Origin: Microbispora sp. NBC_01189
GTDB lineage: Bacteria > Actinomycetota > Actinomycetes > Streptosporangiales > Streptosporangiaceae
Reading direction: 5' to 3'
NCBI RefSeq assembly: GCF_036010665.1
Contig: NZ_CP108581.1
Span: 2,461,501-2,525,500, forward strand
DNA length: 64,000 nt
Shown here: positions 1-7,959 of the stretch, in pieces
Numbering within the stretch: the stretch's first letter is position 1
How the letters are laid out: each line of letters begins with the position of its first letter
Program-made: the position numbers and the translations under genes
Notes under the pieces: model-generated
What the model was told of the DNA's origin: nothing
Database searches by the model: none
The model's input: the letters and a program-made list of their open reading frames with translations, nothing else

Positions 1-340
1 CGTACGCCGCGTGGCGATCCGCCTCAGTTGGCGGGCCGCCGTCAATGGGGAACAGGTTGTGCACCGTCCAGACCACCCGCCACCCGGTTCGGCGGAGAGC
101 GGTGAGCCGCGCGAGCATCGTCTCGGCCGCCGCAAGGGTTCGGGATCCGTCCGGCTCACGGTATAGGCGCTTGAGGCGGTGCAGGTTGACGACGCCCGCA
201 GGCCGGCGGTCGAGGTCTTCCAGGTGGGAGGCGAACTCCAGGCGGAGCCGAGGGGGCGCGTGCCGTTCCAGCTCGGCGAAGTACGGACTGGGCCAGGTCG
301 GATAGTCGCTGATCACGACCCAGCGCCCGGTCCCCGTCAC
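1..340 (-). CDS. Glycosyltransferase, N-terminal part (runs off the window)
   Basis: The reading frame starts with GTG at 340, overlaps the stop of the upstream gene by 4 bp (GTGA) and stays open to base 1, giving about 113 residues. It opens with a Rossmann-like strand (RWVVISDYP) and later has the segment VVWTVHNLFP, which is typical of GT4-like (GT-B) glycosyltransferases that take a nucleotide sugar as donor. The C-terminal half with the donor site lies outside the window. It is the last visible gene of the minus-strand operon that also carries two HprK-like kinases, a phosphatase, a dehydrogenase and an isomerase, so it may glycosylate the product of that pathway. The family call rests on the N-terminal half only. 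Confidence 0.6.
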   Translation of the reverse strand, partial: MTGTGRWVVISDYPTWPSPYFAELERHAPPRLRLEFASHLEDLDRRPAGVVNLHRLKRLYREPDGSRTLAAAETMLARLTALRRTGWRVVWTVHNLFPIDGGPPTEADRHAAY

Positions 341-1053
341 GATCTCTCCTCAGCGGCCCACCATGCAGTGGCGGCCCGGTAGCGGGCCAGGCACGTCTGC
401 GGGCTGCGGTCGGCCCCGGTCCACTCCACCGCCACCTCGATCGGATGGCCGATCGCGATGCGGCGTGCGACGAGATCGGCGATGGCCTTAAAGCCGCCGA
501 ACCCCTCGCCTCCATCGGACAGGTGCAGGACGCGCGTCCGTTCAGCCGCTTCCGCGAGGGCGGGATAGGTGCCGGCGAGCTGCCGGGTGTCGGTCAGCAG
601 CCCCATCGCGGGAAGGGAGGCGAACGCTCCGGGGGCGAGCCAGCCGGGATGGTGCGGCTCGACGAGCAACGGCACCGCCGTGGTGGGCACCTCATACCCA
701 GCCCATCCGGCTTGGGGCGGAGTACGCGACAGCAGGCGCAGCCACGCAGCGCCCAGCTCGGCGGCGGCTTCGGCGAGCCGTATCACCTCCTCCTCCGCCT
801 GGTCCCGGATCTTCGGATCGTCGGCGAACAGATCCGCCAGGTCGGTATCTGCGGTGACTCCGGTGATCGGCACCGCGCTATCGGCGGCCCGCCGCCAGGC
901 CCGCCACACCGAGGCCGGGCGGTTGGTCAGGTGGTACCCGCAGGGCCCTCCGCGCAGGTGGACGAAGGGGATGCCCTTGGCGGCGGCCCAGCTCAGCAGG
1001 GCGGGCACGTCGAACCCACGCAGGGAGATGCTGTAGAGACCGACTTCTGTCAT
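337..1053 (-). CDS. Sugar phosphate isomerase/epimerase-like TIM-barrel protein
   Basis: The 238-residue product has the look of the AP-endonuclease-2/xylose-isomerase-like TIM barrel family: an N-terminal strand EVGLYSISLRG, then the strands PFVHLRGG, PITGVTADT, LLVEPHHPG, LLTDTRQL and VLHLSDGG in the order expected of a barrel. Family members isomerise or epimerise sugars at a metal site built from Glu, Asp and His; candidates here are the Glu/His of LVEPHH and the Asp of LLTDT. ATG at 1053 is chosen over an upstream in-frame codon because the previous gene stops one base before it. The stop overlaps the glycosyltransferase start by 4 bp, so the two are probably translationally coupled. The substrate is unknown. 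Confidence 0.65.
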   Translation of the reverse strand: MTEVGLYSISLRGFDVPALLSWAAAKGIPFVHLRGGPCGYHLTNRPASVWRAWRRAADSAVPITGVTADTDLADLFADDPKIRDQAEEEVIRLAEAAAELGAAWLRLLSRTPPQAGWAGYEVPTTAVPLLVEPHHPGWLAPGAFASLPAMGLLTDTRQLAGTYPALAEAAERTRVLHLSDGGEGFGGFKAIADLVARRIAIGHPIEVAVEWTGADRSPQTCLARYRAATAWWAAEERS

Positions 1054-1054
1054 G

Positions 1055-1933
1055 TCAGGCCTCCCAGGAGAAGATGACGATCGGCTCATCTGGGCGTTCT
1101 GGCCGTCCTAGCAACTCGAAGACGCGCGGTGCGAGGTCGCCGGGCACCGTCCGGCACCAGGAGGCGATCAGCTCCGGGTCGATCCACGCGTTCAGCCAGG
1201 TCACGACCTCTGTGTACGCGGCCTGGTAGCGGCCAGGGTCGAACGCGGCCAGCTCGTGCATACCGATCACCGTCCACCCGCCGCGGTGGAGCTTCGGGGC
1301 CAGCAACGTGCCGCTCTCCTCCGGAGTGCCGAGCAACCCCAGCACCCCGCCCCGGGCGACCAGCTCGGCGGCCCGCTCCGGCTGCCCTGCGGCATCGATC
1401 ACCAGACCTGCGCCGGCGGCCTTCACCTCGTCGGCGAGCTCCGCTCCCGGTACCCGTCCGATGGCCGCATCTCGACGAGATGTCAGTACCTGCACCCGGC
1501 AGACTCCCCGACGCCGGAGCTCCAGCACGCATCCCAGCGCGACCGGTCCGGACCCGGCCACCACCGCGCCTTCCAGATCGACGCCGCCGGGCAGGCGAGC
1601 CAACCCTAGGGCCGCCATGAGCTGGAATCGAGCCAGCGCCGCAGCGTGCAGCGACGTACCGCGTACGGCCGCAACCGTCCCTTCAAGCTGCGGGTCGAAG
1701 GGCACGCCGTGCGGCACCGGCGCCAGGAACCATCCGCGTTCTTGTTCGCCGCCCACCGTGATGTATCCGCTGCTTCTGGCCGGTCCCTTCACCGTGGCGG
1801 CGAGGTGGCGCCGTTCCGTGCCAGGGCTGAGCACGCTGAACCTCGCGGGTGTCAGGCCGTCCGGGGTCGGTACGGCCGGTAGCAGATGGGCCCGCCCCGC
1901 GACCAGCCGGACCCGCGCTCCATCACCGAGCAT
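1055..1933 (-). CDS. Zinc-type alcohol dehydrogenase-like oxidoreductase (MDR family)
   Basis: The 292-residue protein resembles medium-chain dehydrogenases/reductases. It has a short N-terminal barrel containing RFSVLSPGTERRHL, a nucleotide-binding Rossmann strand VVAGSGPVALGCVLEL around residues 125-140, and the second-half strands VIDAAGQPE and LLGTPEESG. The family oxidises alcohols or sugars with NAD(P)H. At 292 residues it is shorter than the usual 330-350, and no clear GHE catalytic-zinc motif or four-cysteine structural zinc lobe is visible, so it may be a zinc-less variant. It overlaps the HAD phosphatase gene upstream by 11 bp and sits 1 bp before the isomerase gene. A role in oxidising a sugar-like intermediate of this operon is inference. 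Confidence 0.6.
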   Translation of the reverse strand: MLGDGARVRLVAGRAHLLPAVPTPDGLTPARFSVLSPGTERRHLAATVKGPARSSGYITVGGEQERGWFLAPVPHGVPFDPQLEGTVAAVRGTSLHAAALARFQLMAALGLARLPGGVDLEGAVVAGSGPVALGCVLELRRRGVCRVQVLTSRRDAAIGRVPGAELADEVKAAGAGLVIDAAGQPERAAELVARGGVLGLLGTPEESGTLLAPKLHRGGWTVIGMHELAAFDPGRYQAAYTEVVTWLNAWIDPELIASWCRTVPGDLAPRVFELLGRPERPDEPIVIFSWEA

Positions 1934-2624
1934 GGAGAGCCTCCAGGTAGGCGGGGAGCTCGGAGATGTGCCGGAGGACGCCGATCGACGGCTCCAAGCC
2001 GACGGGACGGTCGTCGGCGATCAGCACCGACCGCATGCCGTACGCCACCGGTGCGACGGCGTCCTTGGCCGGGGTGTCCCCGACGAACATGATCTCGCTT
2101 GCCGGGTGACCGGCTGCCTCCACCACCGCCGCGTAGAACGCCGGGTGAGGCTTGCGGACGCCGATTGTGCTCGACAGCACCAGAGCATCGAAGCAGTCCA
2201 GGATGCCGGCCGCACCGAGGGTCCGGCGGCGCACGGCTTCGGGGCGCTGGGTGTCGCAGGCCAGCACGCACACCAGGCCGGAAGCGTGTAGGTTCCGGAG
2301 CGTTCGGGCAGCGTCCGGGTCGATCTCCGCGTCCGGCACTGCGGTGAAGACGGCTTCCACGGCCGCGTCCAGATCGGGCAGGGCGGCACCGCACTCCTCA
2401 GCGGCCTTGCACAGCTGTTCGGCGAGCGGGGTCTGCCCGTTGCTCTCCTGATCGGCTTGGCGCAGCCACCGGGTGACGGTGTCGAAGGTCTCGGCGAACT
2501 CTTGCGGGATGGCGGCACCTGCGAGCTCACGGAGTGCGTTGGCGACCATGTGACCTTCCGGGCTGGGGCCGGGGCGGGCCAAGGTGCCCCCGAAGTCGAG
2601 GGCCAGTGCGTGCACGTCTGTCAT
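1923..2624 (-). CDS. HAD-superfamily phosphatase
   Basis: The 233-residue product is a haloacid-dehalogenase-type hydrolase. Motif I is ALDFGGTLARPG, an atypical DxGGT rather than DxDGT, which removes the usual second Asp. Motif II is VLACDTQ, the Lys of motif III is in GVRKPHPAFY, and motif IV is IMFVGDTPAKDAVAP. A helical cap lies between motifs I and II. Members remove phosphate from small phosphorylated metabolites. The DFGGT form suggests weak or altered phosphatase chemistry. ATG at 2624 overlaps the stop of the HprK-like gene by 4 bp. With two kinase-like genes next to it, the operon may phosphorylate and later dephosphorylate an intermediate. Confidence 0.75.
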   Translation of the reverse strand: MTDVHALALDFGGTLARPGPSPEGHMVANALRELAGAAIPQEFAETFDTVTRWLRQADQESNGQTPLAEQLCKAAEECGAALPDLDAAVEAVFTAVPDAEIDPDAARTLRNLHASGLVCVLACDTQRPEAVRRRTLGAAGILDCFDALVLSSTIGVRKPHPAFYAAVVEAAGHPASEIMFVGDTPAKDAVAPVAYGMRSVLIADDRPVGLEPSIGVLRHISELPAYLEALHAR

Positions 2625-3469
2625 GCCGTCTCTTCCCTCCCGATCGCGAGGTGTTCCACCCGCTTCGCGATGTCTGCAGGTGAGCCCAACGCCGTGTAAA
2701 CCGACATCCGTGCCGCCAGCGTGCGAACCAAGCTGAGACGTCGACGCGTGGCCGTGACATCCTCCAGTGACCGCAGGACGATCTCGGTGCCGTCGAGGAT
2801 CCGGTCGAGCAGGTGCCCGCTCGCGCGCAGCCACAGGGTCTGCGCGGTGTGCGCGTCGATCTCCTCCAACGCGCCCACGGCCTCGCCGACCTGGACGGAC
2901 ACCGCCGCCACCATCGGCACCGGTTGTTCCACTGGGGAGGTCCACTGGGGCCCCAGATCGACCTTCTCGGAGCGCGAGAGGGTGAGATCGAGTTCGGGGA
3001 ACCAACGGCGGGCCGACCCCCGCCGTACGAGGAAGGCGGCCGTGCCTCCGAGCACCGTCACCTGCTCGGCGTCCAGCAGCGCGACGTCCCCGGCCAGCAC
3101 GCGCCACCCTCGCGCGACCATCGCGATGGCGGTCAGGGTCTTGCCCGCGCCGTGCCCGCCGAGCAGGAGCACCGCGCCACAGCCGTCTCGGTGGAGCGCC
3201 ACCGCGTGTGAGCAGAGCGTCCCGTGGCCCAGATGCAGCACGTGCAGATACGCGTTGATCAACCGCCTGCCGTCGCCCGGGCTGAGGCCGTACGGCAGCA
3301 CCGCGTCAGCCTGCTCATCAACCGGCTCGAGCGGGAGATCCGGACGGACCCCGGGAAGGTGAGGGGCGATGTGCGGCCAGAAGTCGGTGAGCCCGCCATC
3401 GGCGGCCACCCGCAAGGTCCGGCCCGCGCTGGCCACGGCGAACACCCTCCGATATGGCGGTGCGGTCAT
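2621..3469 (-). CDS. HprK-like kinase, second copy (P-loop)
   Basis: The 282-residue protein resembles the C-terminal kinase domain of HPr kinase/phosphorylase. It has SHAVALH before the nucleotide site, a Walker A motif LLGGHGAGKTLTA near residues 105-117, and LAGDVALLD as the following acidic motif. In this family the P-loop binds ATP and an Asp/His pair transfers phosphate to serine. Standalone HprK-like proteins in actinobacteria often occur in natural-product clusters and not with the PTS. No HPr gene is visible here. Both ends overlap their neighbours by 4 bp (ATGA). It is the partner paralogue of the next gene, but the two are quite divergent. Confidence 0.65.
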   Translation of the reverse strand: MTAPPYRRVFAVASAGRTLRVAADGGLTDFWPHIAPHLPGVRPDLPLEPVDEQADAVLPYGLSPGDGRRLINAYLHVLHLGHGTLCSHAVALHRDGCGAVLLLGGHGAGKTLTAIAMVARGWRVLAGDVALLDAEQVTVLGGTAAFLVRRGSARRWFPELDLTLSRSEKVDLGPQWTSPVEQPVPMVAAVSVQVGEAVGALEEIDAHTAQTLWLRASGHLLDRILDGTEIVLRSLEDVTATRRRLSLVRTLAARMSVYTALGSPADIAKRVEHLAIGREETA

Positions 3470-4540
3470 GACGCCGCCAGTGGAGCCAGCAGCTCGGAGA
3501 GCGCCTCCCAGACCGGAACGTGCGGCAAGGTTCGCAGGTCGCCGATCCGCAGGCAGGCGGCCGGCACTCCGCCGAGCAGTTCTCTCGTGAGGGTGACACT
3601 TCGCCCTGCGGGACGCGGGCCGCCGGTCAGGCCCAGCAGATCGCTGGTGTGCAGCCGCTGGGCGGGAATGTCCAGAGCGACCGCCTCCTCGTGCCGCAGC
3701 GAGTTCACGCGCTCGACCGCCGGAGCGTAAGCGTCAGCGTCTACGCCAGGAGCGACGGTGACGACGGCGCCGAGCGGAACCGGTGAGGAGCGCTCACCGT
3801 TCAACAACGCGCGGTAATCGGCCGGGCTGAACATGATCCTGCGCCTCCCGACCCCTGTCCCAGCTGTGCCTGTGACGAGTTCCTCCGGGAGCGAGACCCG
3901 CGTTGGCCAGCCCACCACGGTCCGGCCGGGGCCGAGGAGTACGAGATCGTCGGCGAGGAAGGCCGCGCCGAGCTCAGTGCAGGCCCGATGGGCGAGCGTC
4001 GACTTCCCGCCGCCCTGCTCGGCCAGGAACAGCACCGCCGAGCCGTTCACTGCGACCGCCGACGCGTGCAGCATGTGCCAGCCCGAGACCAGCATCCGCG
4101 AGGCGAAGAACACTCGGACCAGCCAGTCCGCCCACCGAATGCTCATCTCGTCACCGGCAGGCAATACGACGCGGGTGGTACGACCGGTCGCATCGACCTC
4201 GATGAGGGCGGTGGCCGCCTCGGGCCGGTAGTGCCCCATCGCCCGCAAGGTGCCGTCTCCGGCGGCCACTACGGCGAGCTGGGGCCCGCCGTACGGGAGA
4301 ACGACGACAGGCCGGTCCGAGAACACGGCGTCTACCTCGTCCGGGTCGGGCTCGTCGGCTTCCTCCACCATCACCGTCCAGTCGGCTCCCGGTAGATGCC
4401 CCGCCGTCTCGCAGGGCGGCACCATCACGGAGGTCACGTGCTCCAGCAGCTTCCCGGCTCTCGGTCACCAGCCTCAGCCGGAACCCGCCCAGGAGCAGAT
4501 CGACGTCGGACTCCGTCCACGACTTCCGGGGGGCGCTCAT
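3466..4540 (-). CDS. HprK-like kinase, first copy, with an apparent frameshift near 4455-4465
   Basis: The main frame (3466-4437) has the HprK landmarks: MLHASAVAVNG, Walker A FLAEQGGGKSTLA and FLADDLVLL. This frame is closed by a TGA just upstream of GTG 4437. The natural start is instead ATG 4540, which overlaps the stop of the resolvase-like gene by 4 bp, just as the neighbouring genes overlap each other. From 4540 the frame reads GGFRLRLVTES, a good HprK N-terminus, but it is out of register with the kinase domain. Removing one base near 4458 joins them as VTES-R-KLLEHVTS. So the gene is either frameshifted or the assembly has an extra G in a CCGGGA context. If it is real, only a shortened protein from GTG 4437 would be made. 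Confidence 0.6.
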
Positions 4541-4953
4541 CCGGCCGACACCCCGACGTTCCCCTCGAGGAGTGCCGCGCCTTCGACGCGGCTTCCGTTG
4601 CCGGCGCTGCCGCCACGAAGCAGGAGCAGGCGGCCACCCATCTCGACGATCTGCTTCTCTCGCGCCGAAGCCAGCCGTTGAGGTCCCAAGTGAGCCACCG
4701 TCGGCGCTACCACCCCATAGATGCCTGGCAGAGCCAGCACATCCAGCAGCGCGGTGAACGCCGCCGACGGGCGGGTGACCTCCGGAAGGTCCTGGTCAGT
4801 GAAGACACCGTCCAGCAGCAGCTCGCGTTGACGACAGTATTCGGCCAGCGCTTCGGTCAATGCAGCTTGACGAGCGGCCGACGGTTTCGTCAACCGAAGA
4901 TAGCCGTAGACAACGGGGCCGGGCACCGCGTGCTGCTCCGTCAAAAACTCCAT
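4537..4953 (-). CDS. Small serine-resolvase-like protein
   Basis: The 138-residue product opens with VYGYLRLTKPSAARQ, which resembles the start of the serine recombinase/resolvase catalytic domain (YxRVS-like strand), and continues with LTEALAEYCRQRELLLDGVF and IVEMGGRLLLL as in the family's Rossmann-like fold. The catalytic Ser of a true resolvase is not evident, and there is no C-terminal helix-turn-helix, so it is probably not an active recombinase. It is the first gene of the minus-strand operon and its stop overlaps the next start by 4 bp. AGGAAC precedes the ATG. A regulatory or structural role in the operon is possible, but nothing in the sequence defines it. Confidence 0.5.
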   Translation of the reverse strand: MEFLTEQHAVPGPVVYGYLRLTKPSAARQAALTEALAEYCRQRELLLDGVFTDQDLPEVTRPSAAFTALLDVLALPGIYGVVAPTVAHLGPQRLASAREKQIVEMGGRLLLLRGGSAGNGSRVEGAALLEGNVGVSAG

Positions 4954-5130
4954 GTTCCTGACCGCCCAGATCGTCTAATAAGGGTCTCGAACGGCCGGGG
5001 AAGCTGCTCCCCTTAAGCCTGGCCGCCGTCACCCCATCGGGAAACAGCCCACCGTTCTACTTCCGTTGCACTTTCGTCCCTCCACATGAGCGCCGCGTGC
5101 TTCGATGAATCTCCAGAAAGGAGCAATCCC

Positions 5131-6228
5131 GTGGCGACCGTGCAGCAATGGAGCGGCCTGGAGGCCCGAGCCCTGCGCCGGGCACTGCGCATGAGCGTCC
5201 GCACATTCGCCGGCCATCTCGGCGTCGCTGTGGCTACCGTCTCCAAATGGGAGCGTCTCGGCACCGACACCCATCCCCGACCTGACACCCAGGCCATTCT
5301 CGATACCGCCCTCGCCCGCTCCGACGCCGCCGCTCACCTGCGATTTGAGACCCTGCTGTCTGAAGCTGGCCGACCTGCAGGGCCTGGCCAGCCTGTCACC
5401 GCGACCAGCCCGCGACTGTGGGAGTACGAGACGTGGACCGACGACCTCGAACGAGCCGTCGCCTCCCCAACCCGCCAGAACTTCTCCCCTGCCGCCCACC
5501 TGCTCAATCGGTGGCTGTCCCGCTGGAACCCGAGGGAATTGGACGACAAAGGCCTGTACCTTTTCGCTCGATCTACCGCTCTGCTCGGCGATCTGCGACG
5601 GGACCAGGGCATCCTTTTTGGTCCTATATCGGCTTACCACTCCTACTCTGATGCCCGCTCGATATTCGCCCAGCTCGGCGTTCCCCGGCGCATCGCCCAG
5701 CTTGACCTGTCCCTGGCGGTGGTTGCCGAAATGTCCGGAAAGCTGGAATCAGCCGCCCACCAGTACGAGACCCTCGCGGTCGATGACCGACTCAGCAGCC
5801 GGGACCGGGCGCGCGCCCGGCTATGGGTCGGTACCGCGCTCAGCAAGCATGGACACCACGACTACGCCATACGTGTCATGAGCGCAGCGACACGTGAGTT
5901 CGACCACCTCGGCGAGGCCGACGACTGGTCCGTCGCCCACCAGAAACTCGCCTTGGCCCACCGCGGCGCCGGAGAGCTGACCAAGGCACTTCAGCTCATC
6001 GACATCGCCCGCAGCACCGGCACCGCCGACTCCCCCATGCAGCAGGTCCGTTTGGACACCGCCTACGGCCACATCCTGCTGTCGGACCGGGCCACCGTAG
6101 ATGATGGGCTGAAGGTTCTCGATCAGGCCGGGAGGTCGGCCGCGCAGTACGGTCTTGTGCACCAGTTGCGCAGCATCGAGAGCATTCGGCAGACGACTCA
6201 GGAGGCCGCGCGCCTCCGGCGACGGTGA
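5131..6228 (+). CDS. XRE-type helix-turn-helix regulator with TPR-like repeats
   Basis: The 365-residue protein starts at GTG 5131, with GGAG seven bases upstream, in preference to an upstream ATG at 5086. Residues about 10-60 form a helix-turn-helix of the XRE/Cro type (ALRRALRMSVRTFAGHLG, then VAVATVSKWER). The rest is alpha-helical with tetratricopeptide-like repeats (LYLFARSTALLGDLRRDQG, ARLWVGTALSKHG, AHQKLALAHRGAG). Actinobacterial proteins of this type often bind a peptide or small ligand and control a neighbouring operon. It is divergent from the HprK operon across about 180 bp and is followed after 13 bp by the ydcF-like gene, so it may regulate both directions. Confidence 0.75.
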   Translation: MATVQQWSGLEARALRRALRMSVRTFAGHLGVAVATVSKWERLGTDTHPRPDTQAILDTALARSDAAAHLRFETLLSEAGRPAGPGQPVTATSPRLWEYETWTDDLERAVASPTRQNFSPAAHLLNRWLSRWNPRELDDKGLYLFARSTALLGDLRRDQGILFGPISAYHSYSDARSIFAQLGVPRRIAQLDLSLAVVAEMSGKLESAAHQYETLAVDDRLSSRDRARARLWVGTALSKHGHHDYAIRVMSAATREFDHLGEADDWSVAHQKLALAHRGAGELTKALQLIDIARSTGTADSPMQQVRLDTAYGHILLSDRATVDDGLKVLDQAGRSAAQYGLVHQLRSIESIRQTTQEAARLRRR

Positions 6229-6241
6229 CCAGGGAGCGACC

Positions 6242-6907
6242 GTGACCGACAACCAGCAGGCCATCACCGAAGAGCAGTGGCAGCAGGCGAAGCTGATCTG
6301 GGACTACCACCAGATGCACCACGCGCTGCGGCCCTGTGATGTGGCGATCGGACTGGGCAGCCACGACCTCGGCGTCGCCGCGTTCTCCGCCGAGCTGTAC
6401 CACCAGGGAATGTTTCCCCGTCTGGTCTTTACCGGGGGCAACAGCCCGACCACCCTTGCCCGGTTCCCCCGCGGAGAAGCCGTGCACTTCCGTGAGCACG
6501 CCCTGAGCCTCGGCGTCCCGGACGAAGCGATCCTGCTGGAGCCGAACGCCACCAACACCGGAGAGAACATCACCTTCTCGCGTAAGGTTCTGGCCACCGC
6601 CGGGCTTCATCCTCAGTCGGTGTTGCTGATCTCCAAGCCGTACATGGAGCGTCGTTCTTTCGCAACCGCCCGCAAGCTATGGCCCGAGATCGAGATCGTC
6701 TGCGCCTCTGAGCCATTGGCCCTCGACGACTACGTCAAGGCCATCGGCGACGACAAGCTCGTCATCGACATGCTCGTCGGCGATCTCCAGCGCGTCATCG
6801 AATACCCCAAGCTCGGCTTCGCCATCCCCCAAGAGATCCCGGAGGTCGTGCATGCTGCCTACGAGGCGCTCATCCGCGCCGGTTTTGACAGCAGACTCCT
6901 GGCCTGA
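6242..6907 (+). CDS. YdcF/ElyC/SanA family (DUF218) protein
   Basis: The 221-residue cytoplasmic protein has the DUF218 pattern: CDVAIGLGSHDLGVA near the start, then LVFTGGNSPTT, the acidic box LLEPNATNTGENITFS, and SVLLISKPYMERRS. The DUF218 fold is Rossmann-like. SanA and ElyC relatives act in cell-envelope functions and YdcF binds S-adenosylmethionine, but the reaction of this subgroup is unknown. Unlike SanA and ElyC, no transmembrane segment is visible. GTG 6242 follows AGGGAG by about five bases. It lies between the XRE regulator and the WbqC-like gene, with which it overlaps if that gene starts at 6852. Confidence 0.75.
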   Translation: MTDNQQAITEEQWQQAKLIWDYHQMHHALRPCDVAIGLGSHDLGVAAFSAELYHQGMFPRLVFTGGNSPTTLARFPRGEAVHFREHALSLGVPDEAILLEPNATNTGENITFSRKVLATAGLHPQSVLLISKPYMERRSFATARKLWPEIEIVCASEPLALDDYVKAIGDDKLVIDMLVGDLQRVIEYPKLGFAIPQEIPEVVHAAYEALIRAGFDSRLLA

Positions 6908-7658
6908 ATCATCGCCGGCCAGACGATGCGCAATCCACCAGCCGAACCTCTTCCCCCGGCTGAGCACCCTGGCCAAACTCTTCGCGGCGGACACCTGGGT
7001 CGTCTTGGACGACGTGCAGTTCGCCCGCCGTGACTACCAGCACCGCGCCCGCCTGGCTGCCCTGGCCGACCCCGCGCAACAGCGATGGCTGTCGATTTCC
7101 ACGCACCTGCCCCACGGCCGGGGCACCCTCATCCGCGAGGCTCGCATCATCGAAGGCCGCCGCTGCCAACGCCGCATCATCCATCTGCTGCACCAGCACT
7201 ACGCGACCAGCCCGCACTGGCCGCTGCTGCACCGGGCACTAACGCCTGTCGTGGACTCGATCTCCGCAACAGACCGCACTGCTGTCATCGCCGAGGCGTC
7301 TACGCGGATGCTGCTGGACCTGCTCGGCTGGCGAGGGCAGATCGTACGCAGTAGCGACCTGCCCGCCCAATCTGAGCGTTCTCAGCGACTTGCGGACCTC
7401 ACTGCGGCGACCGGCGCGACAACCTACCTGTGCGGTACCGGCGGCATGAGCTACCTGAACCCCGCGCCCTTCAGCGAGCACGACATCACTGTGGCCCCCT
7501 TCCGTATCCCTGCCTCGGGCCTTTGGCAGGGCGGGCGCGAGATCAGCGCGCTAAGACCTTTGATGCTGCTCGGCCCGGATGCACTTGGTACCGCCCTGCG
7601 TACTCTCGCCTGCACGTCGACGTTCCCCCCGCAGGCCATCTCTTCTCGGCCGCGTTAG
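6852..7658 (+). CDS. WbqC-like family protein
   Basis: The core matches the WbqC family: CAIHQPNLFPRLSTLAKL, then WVVLDDVQFARRDYQHR, then LLDLLGWRGQIVRSSDL, then TYLCGTGGMSYL. WbqC-like proteins occur in O-antigen and other glycan clusters and probably act on sugar or acyl groups, but their biochemistry is not settled. The homology starts near 6930, so the start is uncertain. ATG 6852 would overlap ydcF by 56 bp, and TTG 6885 is an alternative. The C-terminal tail (TFPPQAISSRPR) looks degraded compared with the body, so the gene may be slightly truncated. With YdcF it forms a short plus-strand operon beside the HprK/glycosyltransferase operon. Confidence 0.7.
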   Translation: MLPTRRSSAPVLTADSWPESSPARRCAIHQPNLFPRLSTLAKLFAADTWVVLDDVQFARRDYQHRARLAALADPAQQRWLSISTHLPHGRGTLIREARIIEGRRCQRRIIHLLHQHYATSPHWPLLHRALTPVVDSISATDRTAVIAEASTRMLLDLLGWRGQIVRSSDLPAQSERSQRLADLTAATGATTYLCGTGGMSYLNPAPFSEHDITVAPFRIPASGLWQGGREISALRPLMLLGPDALGTALRTLACTSTFPPQAISSRPR

Positions 7659-7776
7659 GCAACGCCTTATCCATCCACAGCAGCCTCGGGTCCTGCTCGC
7701 GCTCAAATCGGTGATCACCAAGGCCGATCTTCACAGGTGACGGACGGTGCCGATGACGCGTGAGATTCGAGCGTCG

Positions 7777-7805
7777 TTGACAGACAGGCGGCCGCCGGAT
7801 AGACG
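7777..7805 (+). promoter_or_regulatory. Candidate promoter for the OLD nuclease gene
   Basis: In the 300-bp gap 7659-7959 there is a perfect -35 hexamer TTGACA (7777-7782), a 17-base spacer and TAGACG (7800-7805) as a weak -10. It points toward the OLD gene. The rest of the gap shows no coding signal that I can recognise. Confidence 0.35.
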
Positions 7806-7959
7806 CTGAGCAAGACGTGCGGTGGAGCCATTGGCGTCGCAGCGTCCGTCGTTCAGAAGGCAAGCCAGCCCTTCGCGATCTGGCTGTGCCGAGTCTCACC
7901 AGGGACCGCTGCTCCCGCAGTGGCTCTTCGCTCCGACTTGTCGCTGAAACTGTCACTCC

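Noticed and set aside
4537..4953. Active site-specific serine recombinase
   Set aside because: Only an N-terminal-like fold of 138 residues, with no clear catalytic Ser and no DNA-binding domain.
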